A stretch of 64,000 nt of DNA from assembly GCF_018131105.1 (NCBI RefSeq), contig NZ_JAFCJI010000005.1:62001-126000 (forward strand), read 5' to 3'. The notes under the pieces were generated by a model, which ran no database searches, had not been told where the DNA came from, and was given only the letters and a program-made list of their open reading frames with translations. A program made the position numbers and the translations under genes. Shown here one piece after another: positions 41,043-49,029 of this stretch. The DNA comes from Bradyrhizobium manausense (GTDB lineage Bacteria > Pseudomonadota > Alphaproteobacteria > Rhizobiales > Xanthobacteraceae). Within the stretch, counting starts at the first letter, position 1, and every line of letters begins with the position of its first letter.

Positions 41043-41130
41043 CGTCGTTGCGAGGAGCACTTGCGACGAAGCAATCCAGAATCCCTCCGCGGAAACATTT
41101 CTGGATTGCTTCGCTTCGCTCGCAATGACG
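41043..41130. repeat. Intergenic palindromic repeat, family B (copy 1)
   Basis: An 88-base element: CGTCGTTGCGAGGAGCACTT leads to GAAGCAATCCAGA (41068-41080), which pairs perfectly with TCTGGATTGCTTC (41100-41112), followed by GCTTCGCTCGCAATGACG. A second copy of nearly the same length is at 63668-63754. It lies between the convergent gtdA and permease genes. Confidence 0.85.
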
Positions 41131-41139
41131 GCGAGAGCC

Positions 41140-41961
41140 TCACCGCCAGTGCAGCAACTTGACCTCAAGCCAGCCGATCACCTTCCCCACCGCCAGCCCA
41201 AACACCGACAAAATCACCACACCCGCGAGCAGTTGATCCGTCTGCATGAGATTGCCGGCCTGGAGCACGAAGGCGCCGATGCCGTATTGCGCGCCGATCA
41301 TCTCGGCGCTGACGACGAGCAGCAGCGCCACTGACGCCGTGATGCGGAAGCCGGCGAGGATCGCAGGCAAGGCACCTGGCCAGACCACCTTGCGCACGAT
41401 GGTGGCGAACGGAACGTTGAAACTCTGCGCCATGCGGATGAGGTTGCGCGGCACCGCGTCGACGCCGCTATAGACCGAGATCGCGGTGGAGAAGAACACC
41501 CCTAACGCAATGGTCGCGATCTTCGGCTCTTCGCCGATGCCGAGCCAGAGGATCAGGAGCGGCAGCAGCGCGATCTTCGGGATCGGGAACAGCGCCGAGA
41601 TGAAGGTGATGCCGACGCTGCGCGCCAGCCTGGACAGGCCGATGGCGAAGCCGACGACAACGCCGGCGGCCGTGCCAAGAACCCAGCCGACGCCGATGCG
41701 CAGAATCGAAGCCGAGAGATGCTGCCAGAGCGCGCCCGACATCGCGAGCTGATAGATCGCCCGCACGATAGCCGAGGGCGCCGGCAGGAACAGCGGATTG
41801 ACGAGGCCGGTGCTGCCGGCCGCCTGCCAGATCGCGATGACCAGGGCGAGCGCGATCCAGCCGCCAAAACGGCTGCTGGCGGGGACGAAGCCCGCGCCAC
41901 GAAAGCGGACGCGCCGGATCGTTTCGTCCCTGGCTGATATGTCCGTCGCGCGATCAAGCAT
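41140..41961 (-). CDS. ABC transporter permease, NitT/TauT family
   Basis: A 273-residue inner-membrane permease with about six hydrophobic segments (WIALALVIAIWQAAG, GVGWVLGTAAGVVVGFAIGL, GITFISALFPIPKIALLPLL). The EAA coupling loop is NLIRMAQSFNVPFATIVRKV (about residues 166-185), followed by VWPGALPAILAGFRITASVA. The start at 41961 overlaps the ATPase stop by eight bases. It is part of a three-gene importer with its binding protein at 42848. Confidence 0.9.
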   Translation of the reverse strand: MLDRATDISARDETIRRVRFRGAGFVPASSRFGGWIALALVIAIWQAAGSTGLVNPLFLPAPSAIVRAIYQLAMSGALWQHLSASILRIGVGWVLGTAAGVVVGFAIGLSRLARSVGITFISALFPIPKIALLPLLILWLGIGEEPKIATIALGVFFSTAISVYSGVDAVPRNLIRMAQSFNVPFATIVRKVVWPGALPAILAGFRITASVALLLVVSAEMIGAQYGIGAFVLQAGNLMQTDQLLAGVVILSVFGLAVGKVIGWLEVKLLHWR

Positions 41962-42727
41962 GCTGAACCTCGCGCTCGGCATCGATCGCCTCATTGCGGA
42001 TCAGCGACCAGATCTGGTTCTGAAGCGCGAGCAGTTTTTCACGCGCCGCAGCTTCACCACGCGCGGCGCGCGTCATCGGCACGGACACGAGCTCGCGGAT
42101 GCGGCCCGGCCGCCGCGACAGTACGACGATGCGGTCGGCCAGCCGCGCGGCCTCTTCGAGATTGTGGGTGACATAGACCGCACCCATGCCGCCGTCGGCG
42201 AGCAGGCGGACGAAATCTTCCATCAAGAGCTCGCGCGTCTGCGAATCCAGTGCCGAGAGCGGCTCGTCCATCAGGAGAATGGCCGGCTTCACCGCGAGCG
42301 CGCGCGAAATCCCGACGCGCTGGCGCATGCCGCCGGAGAGCTGTTTGGGAAGGGCCCTGCGAAAATCGGTCAAGCCGGTGCGACGCAAGGCATCGTCGAC
42401 CAGCGCGCGGCGCTGCGTGGCCGAGAGCTGGGTATGCAGCAGGGGGAATTCGACGTTGTCTTCCACCGTGGCCCAGGGCAGCAGTGCAAAGTCCTGGAAC
42501 ACGAAGGTGAGCGGATTGAGACTGTCCGCCGGCGGCGCCCCGCGCAGTTCGGGTGCGCCGGAGGTTGGCTGCAATAACCCGCCGAGGATCGACAACAGCG
42601 TGCTCTTGCCGCAACCGGAAGGACCCACGATCGCCACCACTTCGCCGGCGCTCACCGTGAAGGAGACGTCGTCGAGCACGGCAAGATCGCCGAAATGGTG
42701 AGAGATGTGGTTGGCGATCAGGTCCAT
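41954..42727 (-). CDS. ABC transporter ATP-binding protein, NitT/TauT family
   Basis: A 257-residue ATPase for the adjacent permease. Walker A GPSGCGKST at about residues 35-43, signature LSGGMRQRVGISRAL at about 128-142, Walker B ILLMDEPLSALDS at about 148-160, switch His in VTHNL near 189. The 120-base gap to the binding-protein gene upstream contains a short repeat (42779-42821). Confidence 0.92.
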   Translation of the reverse strand: MDLIANHISHHFGDLAVLDDVSFTVSAGEVVAIVGPSGCGKSTLLSILGGLLQPTSGAPELRGAPPADSLNPLTFVFQDFALLPWATVEDNVEFPLLHTQLSATQRRALVDDALRRTGLTDFRRALPKQLSGGMRQRVGISRALAVKPAILLMDEPLSALDSQTRELLMEDFVRLLADGGMGAVYVTHNLEEAARLADRIVVLSRRPGRIRELVSVPMTRAARGEAAAREKLLALQNQIWSLIRNEAIDAEREVQHA

Positions 42728-42778
42728 GTCACGGCCTCAGTGTGGTCCCGGCGAAGGCCCCGCTGCATCCGGGCCGTG

Positions 42779-42821
42779 CATCCCTCGAGGCTCGCTTCGC
42801 GAGCACCTCAGGATGACGGGG
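42779..42821. repeat. Intergenic palindromic repeat, family C
   Basis: CATCCCTCGAGGCTCGCTTCGCGAGCACCTCAGGATGACGGGG folds on itself: ATCC/GGAT, GAGG/CCTC and CTCGC/GCGAG pair in nested order. It matches the shape of a short repeat seen in Bradyrhizobium intergenic DNA. It lies inside an ABC operon, between the binding-protein and ATPase genes, where it could affect relative mRNA levels. Confidence 0.6.
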
Positions 42822-42847
42822 ATGGTTGGCAGCCTTCGGCAAGGGCA

Positions 42848-43852
42848 TCAATCCGCCTTCACAAAATCCTTGGCGATGATGGTATCCGCGGCAAAGCCCT
42901 TGTCGACAAAACCCTGCTCCTGGAGCCATTTGATCTGGTTGTCGACGTTCTTGACGTCGAGCTTGCCATCCGGATCGATATAGGCGCAATTGCCGACCAC
43001 CTGCTCAACCGACAGGTTGGTATATTTCGCGATGATCTCCAGCAGCGGCTTGGTCTTGTCGTTGATCGGCGCGACGCCGTTCTTCATCGAAGCCAGGATG
43101 ACGTCGTGATATTCGCGATCGGCCTTGGCCAGCGCGCCGAGCAGCTTTGTCACCAGCGCCTTGTTGGCCACCGTCTTTGGCGAGGCGAACACCGCGCCCA
43201 GCTGCCAAGGCGTCTCGTCGCCGACCCAACCCAAAAACTTCGCGCCGCCGTCGTCCATCAGCTTTCGCGCGGTTGAGATCGGCAGCAGCGCCGCGTCGAC
43301 GGTCTCGCCCTTCAGTGCGGCCGCCGCGTTCGACAGCGATTGCAGCGGCACGATCTTCACGTCCGCGAGCTTGAAGCCGTATTTGTCGGCGAGCAGGCCG
43401 AGCGAATAGTGAAAGCTCGAGCCGACCTGGGTCATCGCGATGCGCTTGCCCGCGAGATCCTTCGGCGTCTTGAGACCGGCGGCATAGGCGTTGTTGCTGG
43501 CGAAATAGCCGATCAGGGGATAGCCGGCCTTCTCGCGGCTCATGCCGCCGATCACCTTCAGCACGCCCTTGCCGGCGAGATTGTAGAGGCCCGCGGTGAA
43601 AGCCGTGACGCCGAAATCGACATCCCCCGAGGTGGTGGCGACCGCGATCGGCTGCGCCGCATCGAAGAACTTCAGCTCGATGTCGAGGCCGGCATCGCGG
43701 AAATAGCCCTTGTCCTGGGCGATGAAAACAGGCGCAGACGACGACAGGCGGAGCACGCCGATCTTGGCCTTCAGTGCATCTTCGGCCCGGGCCGTGCCCA
43801 TCGCCATCATAGCCAAAAGGCTAACAGCCGCGACCCTTGCAATCCCGATCAT
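42848..43852 (-). CDS. ABC transporter substrate-binding protein, NMT1/TauA-like
   Basis: A 334-residue periplasmic protein with a signal peptide (MIGIARVAAVSLLAMMAMGT, cleavage near ARAED). The mature opening AKIGVLRLSSSAPVFIAQDK and GLDIELKFFDAAQPIAVATT follow the NitT/TauT binding-protein pattern. Members bind sulfonates, nitrate, pyrimidines or aromatic carboxylates. Position next to the gentisate cluster and an FAD oxidoreductase suggests an aromatic acid, but this is inference. GGAGGAAG precedes the ATG. Confidence 0.87.
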   Translation of the reverse strand: MIGIARVAAVSLLAMMAMGTARAEDALKAKIGVLRLSSSAPVFIAQDKGYFRDAGLDIELKFFDAAQPIAVATTSGDVDFGVTAFTAGLYNLAGKGVLKVIGGMSREKAGYPLIGYFASNNAYAAGLKTPKDLAGKRIAMTQVGSSFHYSLGLLADKYGFKLADVKIVPLQSLSNAAAALKGETVDAALLPISTARKLMDDGGAKFLGWVGDETPWQLGAVFASPKTVANKALVTKLLGALAKADREYHDVILASMKNGVAPINDKTKPLLEIIAKYTNLSVEQVVGNCAYIDPDGKLDVKNVDNQIKWLQEQGFVDKGFAADTIIAKDFVKAD

Positions 43853-43887
43853 CCCGCTTCCTCCAATATTTCTCTTTTTGCAGCCCG

Positions 43888-45255
43888 TTACAGGCCCTTT
43901 GGCACGGGTTGGTCCCGTCCGATAAAGGCACCCTGTTGTTTCAACGTTTCCTGCAATTTTTCAATGGGGATTTCGCGTGGGATCCGGTTTCCGGAGAGTG
44001 CGAGCGCTGCCGCGGAACCGGCGGCTTCCCCCATCGCGAAACAGGCACCGGAGACACGCGCCGCCGATTGGCCCTCATGGGTCATGGAGGCGCAGCGACC
44101 AGCGACCAGCAGGTTGTCGACGCCCTTGGGCACCAGCATCCGGTAGGGCAGCTCGTTATAGCCGCGCGATTCCGGGATCGGCGGAAAGGTGAAGACGACA
44201 TCACCGGGAACGTGGGCCTCGATCGGCCAGCCGTTGACGCCGATGCTGTCCTCGAACGAGGCGCAGCCGAGCACGTCCTCGCCGCTGAGCTGGTAGCCGC
44301 CTCTGATACGGCGGGTCTCGCGGATGCCGAGCTGCGGAGGCAGATCGACGATGTAGGACTTTTCAAATCCGGGCACGGTGCTGCGCAGGAACTCGTACGC
44401 TGCGAGCGCCTGCTTGCGGCCCTCGATCTCGCCGCGGGTGAGATCGTCGGGCTCGACGCCGTTGATGGCATGACCGTCCTCGCGCGCCACCTGGGTGAAA
44501 TTCACCCGCCATTCGATCCCGGATTTTTGCGGCCGCACGATCGCGCTCTTGCGCGGGAATTTGTGCGTGCCGGCGGCGGTGGCCGCTTCCATCAATTGCG
44601 GGATCGTCCGCCACGCGTCGCCCGCCTTCGCCGGATCGATGCCATTGAGGCGGAGCATCATCGACGGATACATCGGATGGCCGTGCTCATCGCCGAACTC
44701 GAACGGCGCACCGGCCCAGACCGCAAGATCGCCGTCGCCCGAGCAATCGATGAAAATCTCCGAGCGCACCGCCTGCCGGCCGGCCTTGGTCTCGACCATC
44801 AGTGCGTCGATACAGCGGTCGGCGCCCATCACCACGCCGGCGCCGAGGGCGTGGAAGAGGATGTGTACCTTGTGGCTGGCGAGCAATTCGTCCGCCGCAA
44901 TCTTGTAGGCGGCGGTGTCATAGGCCTGCGCAAAGACCTTGCCGAGGATCAGATGCGGCGCGTTGAGGCCGTTCAGATGGTCGATCCGCGCCAGCAGATC
45001 GGAGGCCATGCCCTGCACCAGCCTGATGGCCTCGCCGTAAACGTTGCCGTGCAGGCCGCAGAAATTGGTGACGCCGGCCGCGGTACCCATGCCGCCGAGA
45101 AAGCCATAGCGCTCGATCAGCAGCGTCTTGCGCCCGGCGCGCGCGGCTGACGCGGCGGCCACGATGCCGGCCGGTCCACCGCCGAGCACGACGACTTCAT
45201 ATTCGCCGTAGAGCGGCACCTGACGTGCCGGTTCATTGATCGTCGTGGCCCGCAT
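43888..45255 (-). CDS. FAD-dependent oxidoreductase (FAD_oxidored family)
   Basis: A 455-residue flavoprotein. The FAD-binding motif EVVVLGGGPAGIVAAASAAR is at about residues 20-39, then LLIERYGFLGGMGTAAGVTN; EIFIDCSGDGDLAVWAGAPF at about 165-184 and LVAGRCASMTHEGQSAARVS at about 398-417 complete the FAD domain. Family members are poorly characterised; some act on glycolate- or citrate-like acids or in steroid/aromatic degradation. Start 45255 is chosen since the open frame to 46083 runs over the divergent LysR gene. It ends 35 bases before the binding-protein start, so it is probably the first gene of that operon. Confidence 0.85.
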   Translation of the reverse strand: MRATTINEPARQVPLYGEYEVVVLGGGPAGIVAAASAARAGRKTLLIERYGFLGGMGTAAGVTNFCGLHGNVYGEAIRLVQGMASDLLARIDHLNGLNAPHLILGKVFAQAYDTAAYKIAADELLASHKVHILFHALGAGVVMGADRCIDALMVETKAGRQAVRSEIFIDCSGDGDLAVWAGAPFEFGDEHGHPMYPSMMLRLNGIDPAKAGDAWRTIPQLMEAATAAGTHKFPRKSAIVRPQKSGIEWRVNFTQVAREDGHAINGVEPDDLTRGEIEGRKQALAAYEFLRSTVPGFEKSYIVDLPPQLGIRETRRIRGGYQLSGEDVLGCASFEDSIGVNGWPIEAHVPGDVVFTFPPIPESRGYNELPYRMLVPKGVDNLLVAGRCASMTHEGQSAARVSGACFAMGEAAGSAAALALSGNRIPREIPIEKLQETLKQQGAFIGRDQPVPKGL

Positions 45256-45308
45256 GGCGCGTCCTTCCCAAAATCCTTTTGCTTGGGGACGACTATGAAT
45301 TAGCGCGC

Positions 45309-45326
45309 GGTGGACTACAATCCACC
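45309..45326. promoter_or_regulatory. Candidate LysR operator
   Basis: GGTGGA-CTACAA-TCCACC is a perfect 6-bp inverted repeat in the divergent region, 54 bases upstream of the FAD oxidoreductase start and 40 bases upstream of the LysR start. Dyads here are typical LysR regulator targets. Confidence 0.5.
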
Positions 45327-45366
45327 AAAATATGCGATCAGCTTTCACGAATCGAGAAAGGTCGAC

Positions 45367-46251
45367 ATGGACATCCTGGTGAACCTTCAGGCCTTCCTCG
45401 CCACTGCTGATACAGCCGGCTTCTCCGCCGCAGCGCGAAAGCTCAATGTCTCGACCTCGGTCGTCGCCAAGCGCGTCACGCAGCTGGAGGCGCGGATAGG
45501 CACGCCGCTGTTTCACCGCTCCACCCGGCAATTGCGGCTGACCGAGGCCGGCCGGCGCTATGTGCATCGCGCCCGCGGCGTCGTGACCGACGCGACCGAC
45601 CTGCTGTCGCGCATGGGCGAGAAGGGGCACGATCTCGTCGATCACCTCCGCATCAAGGCGCCGACCTCGATGACGGTGGCACGGCTTGCCGATGCCTTCA
45701 GCGCATTCCAGACCCAGAACCCGCGACTGAAGCTCGAGATCGTGCTGATCGACCGTCCGGTCGATCCCGTCGCCGAAGGTTTTGACATCGCGATCGGCGC
45801 CTTTCCGCATTCCTTCGGCGGCGTGGTCGACGAACCACTGGTCCCGCTGAAGCGATTGCTCTGCGCCTCGCCGGCCTATTTGAAGAAACACGGCACGCCA
45901 AAGCATCCGAGCGACCTCGTCGAGCATCGCTGCCTCAGCTTCATGCCGACCGGCCCCGAATGGGTCTTTGACGGGCCGCGCGGCCGCATCAGCATCCAGG
46001 TCAGTCCGCTGCTCTCCTCCAATGAGGGACACGTGCTGGCGCGCAGCGCGATCGCCGGCAACGGCATCGCGCTGATGTCGCACTACCTCGTAGCGGACGC
46101 GTTGCGCGACGGCACGCTGAGGCCGGTGCTGCGTGACTTTCCGATTCCGGAACTATGGGTAAAGGCTGCCATCCCCGAACGCCGGCGCAATGCGGCCGCT
46201 GTGCAGGCACTGCTCACTTTGCTGAAAACGTCGCTCGCGCCGTCCTTGTGA
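45367..46251 (+). CDS. LysR-family transcriptional regulator
   Basis: A 294-residue regulator. The winged helix-turn-helix is at about residues 1-60 (FLATADTAGFSAAARKLNVS, TSVVAKRVTQLEARIGTPLF), and the ligand-binding domain is at about 88-290 (LRIKAPTSMTVARLADAFSA, GFDIAIGAFPHSF). Divergent to the FAD oxidoreductase/ABC operon, so it probably controls it and itself. The ATG at 45367 gives the usual LysR N-terminus. Inducer unknown. Confidence 0.9.
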   Translation: MDILVNLQAFLATADTAGFSAAARKLNVSTSVVAKRVTQLEARIGTPLFHRSTRQLRLTEAGRRYVHRARGVVTDATDLLSRMGEKGHDLVDHLRIKAPTSMTVARLADAFSAFQTQNPRLKLEIVLIDRPVDPVAEGFDIAIGAFPHSFGGVVDEPLVPLKRLLCASPAYLKKHGTPKHPSDLVEHRCLSFMPTGPEWVFDGPRGRISIQVSPLLSSNEGHVLARSAIAGNGIALMSHYLVADALRDGTLRPVLRDFPIPELWVKAAIPERRRNAAAVQALLTLLKTSLAPSL

Positions 46252-46288
46252 AAGGTCGCAGCGTCCAACGCATCTGTCGCGGCCGCGC

Positions 46289-47092
46289 TCAGCCCTTTCC
46301 GCCACTCCAATTCGCCGCGCGCTTCTCGGCGAACGAGGCCAGTCCCTCGGCCGCTTCCGTACTTTGGCGCTTGAGCGAATGCAGTTGGACGAGCCGCGTG
46401 TAGGCCGCATCGTCCACCGCCATGCCGCCGAACGAGCTCTCCAGTGCCAGCCGCTTGGTCTCGGCCATTGCCTCCGGGCCGTTAGCCAGCAGCTGTTCGA
46501 CCACCTTGCCGCCTGCGGCTTCGAGATCGGCGAGCGGCACCACCTCATGGACGAGGCCGATCCGGCGGGCGTCTTCGGCGCCGAAACGTTCGCCGGTCAG
46601 CGCGTAACGGCGCACCTGCCGCACACCAATGGCATCGCAGAGCTGGGGGATGATGATCGCGGCGGTCAGGCCCCAGCGCACCTCCGTGATGGAGAACAGG
46701 GCGTTGTCGGCGGCAATGACGACATCGCAGGCCGCAATCACGCCGGTGCCGCCGCCGAAGCAGCCGCCCTGCACCAGTGCCACGGTCGGAATCGGTAACG
46801 TATTGAGCCGCTGCACGGCCTCGAATGTGGCCCGCGAGGCCGCCTCGTTGGCCTCGGGCGATTGCGGCCGCACGCCGTTGATCCATTTGAGGTCGGCGCC
46901 GGCCTGGAAATGCTTGCCGTTGCCCCTGAGCACGACGACGCGGAGATTCGACATTTTGCCGAGATCGTCCATGGCCGCGAGCACGCCCGCGATCAATGCG
47001 CCGTCATAGGCATTGTTGACCTCGGGCCGGTTCAGCGTGACGGTCGCGACCCCGCGTTCATCGAGGCTCCACAGGACAGGGTTGACAGTCAT
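46289..47092 (-). CDS. Enoyl-CoA hydratase/isomerase (methylglutaconyl-CoA hydratase-like)
   Basis: A 267-residue crotonase. The CoA/oxyanion motifs are HFQAGADLKWINGVR (about residues 62-76) and GGCFGGGTGVIAACDVVIAA (about 109-128); the glutamate in FSITEVRWGLTAA is kept, while the other catalytic position of E. coli-type hydratases is Gly here (GGGTG). That pattern occurs in LiuC-like methylglutaconyl-CoA hydratases and in isomerases. The start at 47092 begins MTVNPVLWS. It is divergent from a ketopantoate-reductase-like gene. Confidence 0.87.
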   Translation of the reverse strand: MTVNPVLWSLDERGVATVTLNRPEVNNAYDGALIAGVLAAMDDLGKMSNLRVVVLRGNGKHFQAGADLKWINGVRPQSPEANEAASRATFEAVQRLNTLPIPTVALVQGGCFGGGTGVIAACDVVIAADNALFSITEVRWGLTAAIIIPQLCDAIGVRQVRRYALTGERFGAEDARRIGLVHEVVPLADLEAAGGKVVEQLLANGPEAMAETKRLALESSFGGMAVDDAAYTRLVQLHSLKRQSTEAAEGLASFAEKRAANWSGGKG

Positions 47093-47248
47093 CGGCGATC
47101 CTCCGGTCATTGTTTGCCCTGCACTATGGCTGAGGCTGCTCGTCCTGATCCATATCTTTTGGCGTGGGGCGGTCGCGCCCATCGCATGGCGGCATGTGTC
47201 ATGCTGGCATCGGGCGGCACCCTTGGAATCAGAGACGGGACATCATCT

Positions 47249-48223
47249 ATGCGTATCTGCATTTTCGGCGCGGGCGCCGTCGGCAGCCACCTTGCGGTAC
47301 GGCTGGCGCGCGCCGGTCATGAAGTCTCATGCGTGATGCGGGGGGCGCATCTGGAGGCCGTCCGCGCCAATGGCCTCAAGCTGCGCGTCGGTGATTCCGA
47401 GGTTTCGGCCAAGGTGAACGCCTCGGGCGATCCGGCTCAACTCGGTCCGCAGGATGTGGTGATCTCCACGCTGAAGGCCACCGCGCTCACCGGGCTGGTC
47501 TCCAGCATCAAGCCGTTGCTCCAGGACGACACCGCCATCGTGTTTGCGCAGAACGGCATTCCCTGGTGGTACGGGATCGGCCTGCCGCCGCGGCATCCGA
47601 CCCCACCGGACATATCCTTCCTTGATCCGGGCGGACGCCTGCGCGCCTGCATCCCGAAGGAACGAATCATCGGCGGGGTGATCTTCTCCTCCAACGAGGT
47701 GACGGCGCCCGGCGTGGTGCAAAACCTGACGCCGGACCGCAATCGCCTGCTGATCGGCGAATGCGACGACCGCAATTGCGAGCGCATCACCAGACTGCGC
47801 GGTGTGTTCAACGACGCGCGGCTGGAATCGCCGCCGGTGGCCGAAATCCGCGAAGCCATCTGGTCAAAGCTGCTGACCAACATGTCGCTGTCGGTGCTGT
47901 GCCTGCTGACGGGCCAGACCGCGCGCGGCGTGCGCGACGATCCTGCCTTCGCCGAGCTCATCCCGCGGATGCTGAACGAGGCAAACGATATCGCGCAGCA
48001 CTTCATTCCCGAGGTCAAGCGCGTCACGCGCAGCGGCCCCGCCCCCAACCACAAGCCGTCGCTGCTGCAGGACTACGAGCTCGGCCGCGCCATGGAGATC
48101 GACGTTCTGGTGAAAGCGCCCGCTGCCTTCGCGCGCACCGCCGGGCTGTCGACGCCGACACTCGATCTGATCGCCGCGCTCGCGATCCAGAAGGCGCGCG
48201 ACCAGGGACTCTATTCAGCCTAG
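47249..48223 (+). CDS. 2-dehydropantoate 2-reductase-like protein (copy 1)
   Basis: A 324-residue NADPH-dependent reductase of the PanE/ApbA family, which reduces ketopantoate in pantothenate synthesis. N-terminal cofactor motif MRICIFGAGAVGSHLAVRLA; the catalytic Lys is in EAIWSKLLTNMSLSVLCLL (about residues 206-224) and the helical C-domain has GRAMEIDVLVKAPAAFART (about 280-298). No panB or panC is near and a second such protein lies at 61540, so this one may act on another 2-ketoacid. Stops two bases short of a convergent hydrolase. Confidence 0.85.
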   Translation: MRICIFGAGAVGSHLAVRLARAGHEVSCVMRGAHLEAVRANGLKLRVGDSEVSAKVNASGDPAQLGPQDVVISTLKATALTGLVSSIKPLLQDDTAIVFAQNGIPWWYGIGLPPRHPTPPDISFLDPGGRLRACIPKERIIGGVIFSSNEVTAPGVVQNLTPDRNRLLIGECDDRNCERITRLRGVFNDARLESPPVAEIREAIWSKLLTNMSLSVLCLLTGQTARGVRDDPAFAELIPRMLNEANDIAQHFIPEVKRVTRSGPAPNHKPSLLQDYELGRAMEIDVLVKAPAAFARTAGLSTPTLDLIAALAIQKARDQGLYSA

Positions 48224-48225
48224 CT

Positions 48226-48903
48226 TCAGGCGAGTTGATCGATCCAGGTCGCGAGCGTGTCGAGCACCTCGGCAAGCGCTTCGTCATTGGTGCGGCCGGA
48301 CCTCTTCAGCACCGCGAAGGAATGATCGCCGCCTTCGATCTCATGCAGCGTCGCCTTCGCCCCGAGCGCCGCGATCACGGGCTTGAGCAGGCCGAGATCG
48401 GCAAGCCCGTCGCGCGTGCCCTGAAGAAACAACATGGGGATGGCGACGCCGCCGAGGTGCTCGGCGCGCTCGATCGATGGCTTCTTGTCGGCATGCAGGG
48501 GGAAGCTGAGGAAGGCGAGCCCTCTCACGCCGGGCAATGCTGCCTTCGACTGCGCCTGCGATGTCATCCGTCCACCGAACGACTTTCCGCCCGCAACGAG
48601 CTTCAATCCCGGACACAGCCGCGCCGCCTCGTCGACTGCCGCGCGGATGGTGGCATGCGCGACGGCGGGTTGATCGGGACGACCCTGCTTATTTTCCATG
48701 TAGGGAAAGTTGAAGCGGAACGTCGCGATGCCGCGTTCGCTGAGACCCTCCGCAATCCTGTCCATGGATGCGTGCCGCATCCCTGCGCCGGCGCCATGCG
48801 CCAGAATGAAGCAGGCTCGCGCATGGTCCGGCTGCATCAGGATCGCGGAGACCGCGCCGATGCGCGCGATGTCGAGCTTGAGCTCATGAGTTTTGACAGC
48901 CAC
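48226..48903 (-). CDS. Alpha/beta hydrolase (KANL3/Tex30-like)
   Basis: A 225-residue serine hydrolase of the dienelactone-hydrolase-related KANL3/Tex30 group. Oxyanion region ACFILAHGAGAGMRHASMD, nucleophile in AGGKSFGGRM (Ser in KSFGG, about residue 107), Asp in LFLQGTRDGLAD and His in IEGGDHSFAVL. The start is uncertain: GTG at 48903 with GGGATGG upstream begins VAVKTHELKL; longer reading to 48972 is possible. Substrate unknown. Confidence 0.8.
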   Translation of the reverse strand: MAVKTHELKLDIARIGAVSAILMQPDHARACFILAHGAGAGMRHASMDRIAEGLSERGIATFRFNFPYMENKQGRPDQPAVAHATIRAAVDEAARLCPGLKLVAGGKSFGGRMTSQAQSKAALPGVRGLAFLSFPLHADKKPSIERAEHLGGVAIPMLFLQGTRDGLADLGLLKPVIAALGAKATLHEIEGGDHSFAVLKRSGRTNDEALAEVLDTLATWIDQLA

Positions 48904-49029
48904 AATCAACCATCCCAACAGACGCTGCACCGGTCGCCTTGGTAGCGTCGCCGGCGCAGCCTGAAAACACAATAATTGCAGCAGTCGACTGGCCTACCAA
49001 GCCCGCAAGCCGCATCAACCGAGGTAACC

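Noticed and set aside
43895..43925. Sigma-54-type promoter (TTGGCACGGGTTGGTCC)
   Set aside because: The -24 part fits but the -12 TTGCA part is absent, and the site lies inside the end of the FAD oxidoreductase gene.
45256..46083. N-terminal extension of the FAD oxidoreductase frame
   Set aside because: It runs opposite to the LysR gene, which has clear domains; 45255 gives the normal FAD-binding N-terminus.
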